Source: Solenopsis invicta
Taxonomy: Eukaryota > Arthropoda > Insecta > Hymenoptera > Formicidae
DNA length: 64,000 nt
Assembly: GCF_016802725.1 (NCBI RefSeq)
Contig: NC_052673.1
Span: forward strand, 5,490,037 to 5,554,036
Reading direction: 5' to 3'
The notes beneath the pieces are model-generated. The model was not told the origin of the DNA. It saw only the letters and a program-made list of their open reading frames with translations, and did not search any database. Shown here piece by piece: positions 56,353 to 64,000 of the stretch (its first letter is position 1; each line of letters begins with the position of its first letter). Position numbers and translations under genes: made by a program.

Positions 56353-56637
56353 TACACGTAAATATTTGAGTTTTTCAGAGTTTTTTTACCAATTTTAGTT
56401 TTATATACATATTTTATTCATCAATATTATTACTAAGTGGATACATATCTTTCATAATTTTAAAAAATGCGTGAAGTTGCATGTTTGCGTATTGAGTATC
56501 CGACTACAACTAAACACAAGGAATATCGTCAAAATACATATGAAACGGGCCATCGACGTTCCACGCGGAATGAAGCTGATCTTACAAGCTATTAGTACTG
56601 TTCCACGCAGTGTGCGTGTGCGTGTGCATGTGCGCGC

Positions 56638-56774
56638 GTAACTTAACCCATAATTTAAAATCTAATATTATTACAAATTTCGACAAAAATAGGGGTAGGT
56701 TGGGTTAGAAAAAATACGGGGAGGGGTGCAGGGGGAGGGGCGGAGCCCCTCTCCCGCCCACGCGTTCTCTGTAC
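56638..56774. mobile_element. GTAC-ended MITE, copy C (right half)
   Basis: TAGGTTGGGTTAGAAAAAAT, GGGGGAGGGGCGGAGCCCC and the end ACGCGTTCTCTGTAC match the right half of copy B, but the left GC-rich arm is missing. The mariner at 56779 inserted at a TA four bases beyond its end. Confidence 0.75.
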
Positions 56775-56778
56775 CATA

Positions 56779-57708
56779 CGAGGTGTGTTCAAAAAGTATC
56801 GCGAATTTTGAATTTTCGCGGGTTACGTATATTCGAATTTCGATCTTTTTGTGGCGTTATGTTGGTACTCATGTCTCTCACTTATGCCGACAAGCTCGGC
56901 CATTTTGAATGTTCACTTAATTGTTGACAACTGCTTTGCTTGCACGTGTTTTGGATCGTCTTCGATTTTTACCTATTCAAAAAAATGGATCAAAGGACCT
57001 GTATCAAATTTTGTGTGAAAAACGAAATTAAGTGCGCGGATGCATTCCGAATGTTGACTGTGGCATACGGAGAAGCTACCTTGGACCGAAGCAACGTTTA
57101 TCGGTGGTACAAAATGTTCTCAGAAGGCCGAGAAGATGTGAACGACGAAGAGCGTGCCGGACGCCCGAGCACTTCAACAACAGACGAAAAAATTAATGAA
57201 GTGGAGAAAATGGTATTGGCCAATCGTCGAATCACCGTTAGAGAAGTTGCTGAGGACCTAAACATATCGATTGGCTTGTGCCATTCGATTTTTATCAATG
57301 ATTTGGGCATGAGACGGGTCGCCGCAAAATTCGTACCAAACGCCCCTGCTCACACATCGTTGCTTGTGCGCGACTTTTTGGCCAAAAACAACACACTAAT
57401 GATGCCGCAGCCACCGTATTCCCCAGATCTGGCCCCCTGTGACTTTTTCTTGTTCCCTAAACTGAAGAGGCCCATGAAAGGACGACGTTACGCTACGTTT
57501 GACGAGATAAAGACGGCATCGAAGGAGGAGCTGAACAAGATAAAAAAAAAATGATTTTTTGAAGTGCTTCGAAGATTGGAAAAACCGTTGGCACAAGTGT
57601 ATAATATCTCATGGGGATTACTTTGAAGGGGACAAAATAGATATTCATGAATAAATAAATAATTTTTGAAAAAACACAAAATTCGCGATACTTTTTGAAC
57701 ACACCTCG
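56779..57708 (+). mobile_element. mariner with internal deletion, 930 bp
   Basis: Exact 32-bp terminal inverted repeats (56779-56810 and 57677-57708; starting CGAGGTGTGTTCAAAAAGTA) flanked by TA on both sides (56777-56778 and 57709-57710). The body encodes a transposase missing its central part. Perfect termini indicate a recent insertion. A non-autonomous copy that could be moved by a full-length relative. Confidence 0.92.
56985..57554 (+). pseudogene. mariner transposase with internal deletion (SETMAR/irritans-like)
   Basis: The open frame starts MDQRTCIKFCVKNEIKCADA, with the first helix-turn-helix (MLTVAYGEATLDRSNVYRWY) and GREDVNDEERAGRPSTS. The second HTH region has ITVREVAEDLNISIGLCHSI. 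After RRVAAKFVPN it jumps directly to APAHTSLLVRDFLAK and MPQPPYSPDLAPCDFFLFPK. The segment that should hold the first catalytic Asp (GDE/DES-type motif) and the second motif up to its DN is missing, an in-frame deletion of roughly 140-150 codons. The last motif (SPDLAPCDFFLF) is intact. A stop at 57552 follows an A-run; family-like residues (FFEVLRRLEKP) continue beyond it. The DNA-binding part remains, catalysis cannot. Confidence 0.88.
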
Positions 57709-58921
57709 TATATGTGAGTATATGTGTAGTTATCGCTTTTAATTTTCATAAACTTTTTATGATTATAACTTTTTAACGAAGGGCTAAAACTTGTTGGGCG
57801 TTACTCAGGGTCATGACCTTGACAACATATGTCAAGGTCAAGGTCATCGGGGCAGCCTCCCCTATTCGATATATTTTGAACTAGTTTTATGTTAGTTCTT
57901 TTGTTGTTAGTTGATGAGCTGGCGTTAGATAGTGAAGATATGGAATGTGTGAGTAATAATTTTTTGTAATTAAAATTTTCTTATCTGTAAAATGTTGAAG
58001 AAAACAAATATTCTAGTCAAATCATGTAGACCAGTAAATAAATGTTTAACTTATATTAAAAACATTATTTTCTAAACAAGAATTTAATGTTTTACAACAG
58101 CGAAATTGTTGTTATTCTTCAGTGTCGTTTTATTTTGTAGTAAATGTTTTTCTCAATGTCTGCGTTTTTATGTTAAACACAGACTGTCCTCGAAATGTTT
58201 TTGTCATCTTATGCGAGAAAAACATGCATTCAACTTTCATTGAAAACATTTTTCTCTATCTTTTATAGTTTCGACGATACACGCTTCGAAAGAAAAAACC
58301 CGATTTTCTTCAAAAGGGTGTTTCATCCTTAAAAGTGTATTAAGGCACATGTAAAAAAAATACGTGTCCCTTATTTTAATCTGTACAACATATTAAAAGC
58401 ACGTCAAAATCGGAGGGAGTCACTTCCGTTGCGCAGAAACGCGCGGACGTTTGCGCGTACCGTGCGTATAGAGAGGTTTTTAATTATTTTTGGAGAATGG
58501 GAATGTTGTATCGTAACTTTATCGTATACCGTTGAATTTGTAATAAAATAAGCTTTAATTTGCTTATAAAAAAAATAAATATTTTGAAAAAAATAGGTAA
58601 GTGGTGGGGAAAAGTATTAACAAAAATTAAAAAATAAAATTTTTTGTTGTTATAAATTACTCTTTGAGCCATTCAACTTTCATTTAAAACATTTTTCTCT
58701 ATCTCTTATAGTTTTGACGGTATACGCTTTAAAAAAATCGATTTTTTTAAAGGGGTGTTTCACCCCCTTAAAGTGCGTATGGGCACGTATAAAAAAATAC
58801 GTGTCCCTTATTTTTATCTGTACTACAACATATTAAAAGCTTGTTTTAATCTGAGGCGGACACTTCCCTGTGTTTCCTTGTAAGATCTAGCTACGACCGC
58901 GGAAGGCTTTCTTGTTTAGAT

Positions 58922-60480
58922 TATTGTTTAAGGTTATTTTGCCGTAAAATTTATTTAATGATTGTTATATATATATAGATAACATTATAAGTTCAGTAAT
59001 TGCGCATGATTGGACGTGACATCATTATTAGCTATTTTGGCGGATAGTTCGCAAGTTTGCAGTAAACCAAAACGCATTGTTTTGATTTTGTAATTCCGTC
59101 GTTATTAATAAAAAAACAAGAAATGTGTGACAGTGGTTTTGTGAAGGCGATTCAGATAATCTCCTTAAATAATCTTCGCAGCTGTATAAAGCTGATTTTT
59201 GTGAAAATTGTCGCCCATCGCATTTTATAATTTTGACCTTCTGTTTTTTTACTTTATCTTGCACCAGTAAAAAAATCTTTGTAGTTACGTTAATCGTTGT
59301 ATTTTTCTAGTGAACGTGTTAGAAAGATTCGACTACAGATTTTTGACAAAAATAGATTCATGCGGATAGGAAAAAAAAAAGGAAGATAGAAAAAAATATA
59401 GTTAAAAAGTTTTTTTTTAATTGTTACCTAATTGTTTATTCTGAGTAAAACTTGAGATTAATGATTGAAAACCTTGTCCAGACGAGCCTTGGATTGAAAA
59501 CATTATCAAGATAAGTTTTGGGTTCATTCGGATTGGATTCAAAGATTTAAATTGAATGACTTTTTTGGATTTATTCACATAGAACTTTGAATTGGTGCAC
59601 GGATTGAAGAGGGTTACAAATTTGATTTGGTTTAGAACGGACACAGATTTTGGAATTGTTTGCAAAAATTTGTATTAAAATTTTATCCGAAACTTTTATC
59701 AGAGTTTCAAACTAGCAGAAAAAACAGGATTTATAACGTCTCTTTTCTTTCTGACATTTTGTGAATATGACAGATACGATGACAGACAGCAATTTTGAAG
59801 TTAAACATGACAGCACATATGATGTAACAGATGCGGCGACGGGATTAGTTAATTATCGATAGCTAATAATGACGTTATACGACATTTTCGCGCGAAAAAA
59901 TCCATTTCAAATATAATATTTAATTTATTATTAAAATTATAAATATGCATGACATAATTTTTTACATATTTTTTTATAATGTACATGTTATAACATAACT
60001 GGCGATAATAATTTTAATGACATATTCTTTGGAAGATTTGAAGACGAAAATTCTAATACCAAAATATCGAGGCCATAGTAATTTAAAAATGGGAAAAGTT
60101 TAAAAATTATGTATGACAGAATTTTGAGCGTTTAGGGATGGTAGTGTGCTCAAGGCGCACTAAATCGAATGCTTTTAATAGTAATGAAATTATTGTAAAA
60201 ATATGTAATAAAAGTTTTATTACGGACCTAATTTTGTTTGTTTATAATAAATATAAAATTAGATAAATAATATTTGCACGTAATAGTTTAATAATTTTAA
60301 TAATTATGTCAATATTGATGTGTCAAATATCAAAATTGTTAAAATGTTAATTATTGTTTATTTAGTTTATACGATAAAAGTCTTTATGTAAAATTGGCCT
60401 ACAAACATTACTAGAAATTGGATATTAATGTAGGTAGAATATATCCCTGGTAAAAATTATGGATAGAAATAGACAGAAAA
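58922..60480. other. AT-rich spacer, nothing recognised
   Basis: Short (TA)n at 58969-58980. No coding, terminal-repeat or structured signal was seen that I could support. Confidence 0.45.
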
Positions 60481-60484
60481 CGTA

Positions 60485-60905
60485 TCCTATCCGTATCTGT
60501 CTGCTTTAGTATGCCTTTTTTAATTCGTAATTACAGACAGTAACCAATAGAATGTGTTTTGCAATCTATCGATTTCTATTTGTAAAAACGGATGGACAAC
60601 TGCGAATTGTATCCGTTACTGTCTACAAATGCGTATATGCATCCTGTTCGTTTCTGGCTGCAATTGGATACATACGTATCCTGCCCGTTTCTGTCTGCAA
60701 TTGGATAAATCCCTAACATGATATTGAATGAATATTTACAAATATACGCATAATATTTCGATGTTGTGCGTATGTTCGTATGATATCTAGAATATTCTAG
60801 AATATTTATACGATAGCTTGTGCTGTTAGGGATATGCATCCTGTCCGTTTCTGCCTGCAATTCGATACATACGCGTCCTCTCCGTTTCTGTCTGCAAATG
60901 CGTAC
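60485..60905. repeat. Dispersed 37-bp tandem units
   Basis: Units with ATCCTGTCCGTTTCTGTCTG then CAATTGGATACATACGT occur in pairs exactly 37 bp apart (60641/60678 and 60838/60875), with single relatives near 60485 and 60611. The 130 bp between the pairs is AT-rich and unrelated. Confidence 0.75.
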
Positions 60906-60991
60906 ACAAAAAAAATTGTTATTAAAAAATTTCTTTTGTTTTAAAAAATTAAAAACAAATACAATTTTAAGACTCTTATGAATAATATTTT

Positions 60992-61457
60992 AAATAAAAC
61001 AAGACGAGTTAAGAAGCCGTGTTGGATGTTGTGCGTCAAAAACAAACAAATGCCAAATAAATGTAAACGTTTTGACCTTTAATAATTGGTCTTCTTCAGT
61101 ACAAGAACTTAGATTCGAATATGAAAATGTGACATCCGCTTACAATTCGTGAATACGTCGGGAACGCCGTAGTCACTCGTGTTGTGACATTCTTATCAAC
61201 CTCTTATAAGATATAGTTTTCGGAACTCATAGATCATGTTCCGAAAACGATATCTATTCACGGTCCTTGAGATTATTATTTAGACTACGGCGTTCCCGAC
61301 ATATTCACGAATTGTAAGCGGATGTTACATTTTCATATTCGAATCTAAGTTCTTGTACTGAAGAAGACCAATGATTAAAGGTCGAAACGTTTACATTTAT
61401 TTGGCATTTGTTTGCTTTTGGCGCACAACATCCAGCACGGCTTGTCTTGTTTTATTT
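60992..61457. mobile_element. Palindromic element (~466 bp) with GGTCGAAACGTTT arms
   Basis: AAATAAAACAAGAC at the left and GTCTTGTTTTATTT at the right; arms of ~215 bp mirror each other through GATGTTGTGCG, GAAGAAGACCAAT, TCTAAGTTCTTGTAC and GACTACGGCGTTCC, to a centre near 61225. Noncoding; arms ~90% alike by eye. Confidence 0.85.
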
Positions 61458-61582
61458 GAACTATTCTTTTGTTTTCTTAAAGATCTTATTATTCTTATTT
61501 TTATTATAGGTTAATATATTTAATATATTCTATTTTACTAATTACCATTACGCATTATTTTACAATTTTTGAAAACGCATTG

Positions 61583-61655
61583 GCGCGAGTGAGATTCAAA
61601 CCTAAAATTTCGAGACAATAACCTAATACGCTAACACTGAGCTAATTGTACACTT
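61583..61655 (-). other. tRNA-like sequence
   Basis: On the minus strand, TTAGCTCAGTGTTAGCG (A box) is followed ~35 nt later by TTAGGTTTGAATCTCACTCG (B box) and CGCC. The 5' acceptor half does not pair with the 3' half, so it is a tRNA pseudogene or SINE head rather than a gene. Confidence 0.5.
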
Positions 61656-62085
61656 GTGATATCGTTAATAAAAAGTTTATATTTGAAGTATAATTGATTA
61701 AAACAGGAAGAAACTTACGTGTTGAGTACCGCGCGAACACTCTCACTAGCCATTTGATTATTTAGCCTTAAATATTTTTAAAATAAACTACCCAGATAGC
61801 AATGCATTCTTGGCACGTAAAGAGATATTTGCTACTACAAATTTTTATTTGGTTGCAATCACGTTGCTATAATGAAGATGCTAATCCCTTCGTATTGGGC
61901 AACCTAAATGCTGTTGCAAGGAAACTGTTTTCCAGGCAACTGAAAATAGAGTACAAAACTTATTAATATAAAATTTTCAGTAACTTGTTATAAAGTCGTA
62001 TACGCGACATGCGTTGCTGGTAATATCTTAAGCAGAATAATAGAATGCATATGCGGATTCTAAATCCGGGATCTCAGAGGGGTGC
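61656..62085. other. AT-rich spacer, nothing recognised
   Basis: No supported feature. Confidence 0.4.
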
Positions 62086-62089
62086 GGGG

Positions 62090-62555
62090 AAGAGGGGGAA
62101 TATTTTGGGTCGCACGGGGGGACCTAACCGGAGATAAGGTCACGCGGGTGGACCAAACCGGTTGGGGAGGGGGAGGGGGATTAAACGGGGACACGCAGGT
62201 AAACCTAACCGGTAGTTCTGCGTAATCAATGTTTAAATAAACAGCGATAACGCGAGGACCATGTTCTTGACCGATGTTTAAATAAATTTGACACCTTTGA
62301 AATGTGCCGTGTGCGTAGGGTAAGGGGGGGGATTTTTAGGTTTTACGGGGAGGGGCTCTAACCGGAGACGATGTCACGCGGGTGGATCAAACCGGGGGGG
62401 GGGAGGGGGTTAATCGGGGACACGTGTATGAACCTAACCGATAGTTCTGCGTAATCAATGTTTAAATAAACAGTGATAACGATTTGAGGACCATGTTCTT
62501 GACCGAAACCCGGCACCTGACACCTTTGAAATGTGCCGCTTGGAGGCAACTGACC
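62090..62555 (+). repeat. Two tandem copies of a 229-bp G-rich unit
   Basis: The phrase AACCTAACCGGTAGTTCTGC occurs at 62202 and, as AACCTAACCGATAGTTCTGC, at 62431. The shared unit contains GTCACGCGGGTGGA, G-runs (GGGGAGGGGG), GTTTAAATAAACAG and GACACCTTTGAAATGTGCCG. The G-runs make G-quadruplexes plausible. No coding frame. Confidence 0.85.
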
Positions 62556-63087
62556 ATTTAAAGTAAACATGGACCATGCACTTGTCTCTCTGTTTACATA
62601 AACTTAATAAATCACACCGCGAGGACGTGAGGATGACTGTACTTTTGAAATCGGAAATGTCTGTCATTACGAGGGGGAGGGATAAGCGATACGATTGCGA
62701 ATATTTTGTGGGATGTGCGCGGTTATTTCCGCGGGGCCTGCCGCCGCCACCGCTCGCTATCCTCTAATAAATTTTTGATCAAGGTGGATTCAAGAGAGAC
62801 AAAAGCGCCGAACAGCTCTTTTGGCTGTGTTAATGACGTGTTGAAATAATATTTAGATTTGTTTACGTGAGCTCTCTTTCGTACGCAACGCGGTTGCCGC
62901 CCAGTGGCATGTCTAATCTTGCAAGGTATCTTTCTTAGTAAAGATAAGCGCCGATAGTCCGGCTGTTGCACGTTGAAACAATATTTAGATGATGCAAGGA
63001 GAAAGCTTTAATATTTCGATCTATTAAACAAAACTCATGTTTTGGTTATAAGTTTGGCGAATGTATTATACGATCAGTTTCGATGTG

Positions 63088-63230
63088 GACACTGAATCAG
63101 TCGTAAGGGGCCGTCCATATATTACGTAAGCATAATTGGGGGAGGGGGGGGTCAGGCAAATTCTGACAAATACTGACATGGGGGAGGGGGGGGGTCATAC
63201 ACATTCTTACGTAAGATTTTTTATGTCTGT
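63088..63230. repeat. TTACGTAA-bounded G-rich repeat
   Basis: GGCCGTCCATATATTACGTA then two near copies of GGGGGAGGGGGGGGTCA, then TTCTTACGTAAG. It is probably a MITE of a type I recall as widespread in animal genomes; the family is not named here. Confidence 0.5.
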
Positions 63231-63437
63231 CCCCGGCGTGTATCTCCGGATGTTGAAGATGAGAAGGCGTCTCGAGGTGCTTTTTTCTCGCACCACATCT
63301 ACTGATTTAACATTTGTAAACTGTAGCAAAATTTAAAAGTTTAAACGTTAATTAACGTTTAAAAATTACGTTGAACAAATAAAGACCGCTTAATTAGCAA
63401 ACTCTAACTTAAATATAACTACTTAATCAAACTACAC

Positions 63438-63475
63438 TGGGCAACAAAATTATCGCAACACTCATTTATATCAAA
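63438..63475 (+). mobile_element. Possible Tc1-like terminal repeat
   Basis: CACTGGGCAACAAAATTATCGCAACACTC resembles Tc1-type transposon ends. The partner end, if any, is beyond the window, and no transposase was seen. Confidence 0.25.
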
Positions 63476-63883
63476 ATTTCGCACAACTTCAAATAATCGT
63501 AACTTCGTTAAAAATTATCGTACTTGAAAAAATTTTTTTTTATTTTAAAGCTTAAAGTCTCTACTTTAAGATGCATTTGGCCAATTTTGAATTTCTTCTT
63601 TCCTCCTTCCGCCGTCTTTTTAAAAGTAAAGACATGTTTTGTCTCCGAACATTTGCAAAGTTTGACGCACTCCACGGAGTAGGACAAATTTTTTTCGCAA
63701 ATGTCACAATAATCATCGTAAAATTTGGACTTTTCGCTGCAAATTAAAAAAAAAGAGGTTCGTACGATTTTTTTTTGAGGAGTTAGGATGTATCAAAGTT
63801 ATGTATGCATTTTGGTCAGTTACCGTCAGCATTAGCATTACCCGATGTGCACCACGGGGAGGTTGCTGGTCGGATTTCGCACA

Positions 63884-63887
<4 letters not shown>

Positions 63888-63929
<42 letters not shown>
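63888..63929. repeat. (TG)n microsatellite
   Basis: About twenty uninterrupted TG dinucleotides. Confidence 0.97.
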
Positions 63930-63932
<3 letters not shown>

Positions 63933-64000
63933 AGCAGAGATGAGGACCCCACGGTTCGTCACTTCCGCAGTATTTTATAACTCCAAACCCTCTCTGCTGT

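Larger units (their letters stand above)
54581..58921. mobile_element. 4.3 kb foldback structure with 1.2-1.5 kb arms
   Basis: Left arm 54581-56060 and right arm 57711-58921 are reverse complements with indels. Mirrored landmarks: ACAAGAAAATCTTTGCGGTC, GGAAACACAGGGAAGT, ACTTCCGTTGCGCAGAAACG, GATGAGCTGGCGTTAGATAG and GTCAAGGTCATGACCCTGAG. The left arm has two extra pieces (a ~65-bp mini-palindrome at 54613-54675 and ~190 bp at 55675-55865). The central 1.65 kb is filled by two GTAC-ended MITEs and a mariner. A 74-codon frame (55447-55671, minus) exists in both arms but is unrecognised. Long TIRs recall foldback or Maverick-type ends, but no supporting gene exists. Confidence 0.75.

Overview
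The window is AT-rich eukaryotic nuclear DNA. It has spliced coding sequence with GT/AG introns, many degraded transposons of insect-typical families (mariner, hAT, Copia, BEL/Pao, R1-clade LINE, piggyBac-like TTAA elements) and no prokaryotic gene organisation. The best fit is an insect, plausibly an ant or other hymenopteran; that is inferred from repeat style and was not tested. Only one host gene is supported: two coding exons on the + strand (34519-36213 and 50725-51383), separated by a 14.5 kb intron. I read them as the C-terminal half of an Ack/TNK2-type activated Cdc42 kinase: a disordered Q/N/S-rich linker, proline tracts, a PPxY motif and a UBA-like domain at the end. The kinase, SH3 and CRIB parts must lie upstream of the window or be absent, and at least one further 3' exon probably lies downstream.

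Layout. 1-11.2 kb: LINE fragment, a long-inverted-repeat element with tRNA-like modules in its arms, GC-rich hairpin elements, and a solo LTR (6122-11159) into which both a hairpin hAT MITE and a 3.7 kb hAT transposon have inserted, each with an exact 8-bp duplication. 11.2-18 kb: an old T-rich LINE copy broken by a ~1 kb TTAA-flanked element and by a GC-rich R1-clade LINE (12921-17421, 14-bp target duplication) that keeps ORF1 and both UTRs but has no ORF2. 18-23.8 kb: a decayed Copia element interrupted by a TTAA MITE and by a 590-bp inverted-repeat element. 23.8-28.5 kb: a mariner, an antisense LINE and an antisense LTR. 28.5-33 kb: an unrecognised 192-codon reading frame, a 57-bp minisatellite and another antisense LTR. 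33.2-34.2 kb: another ~1 kb TTAA element directly upstream of the Ack exon.

The Ack intron (36.2-50.7 kb) carries a ~640-bp alternating purine/pyrimidine microsatellite, several inverted-repeat elements, a nearly full-length LINE with an open ORF1 and broken ORF2, and a 1.85 kb almost loop-free palindrome. Downstream of the second exon (51.4-64 kb) there are more foldback elements, a BEL/Pao fragment, a 4.3 kb foldback structure that holds an internally deleted mariner, tandem repeats, and a tRNA-like sequence.

No conventional RNA gene, CRISPR array or intact autonomous transposon was found. The interest lies in how the transposons are nested (relative ages can be read from the target duplications), in the very large inverted repeats that would be transcribed as hairpins inside one host gene, in the ORF1-only LINE, and in a lineage-looking internal repeat within the Ack disordered region.
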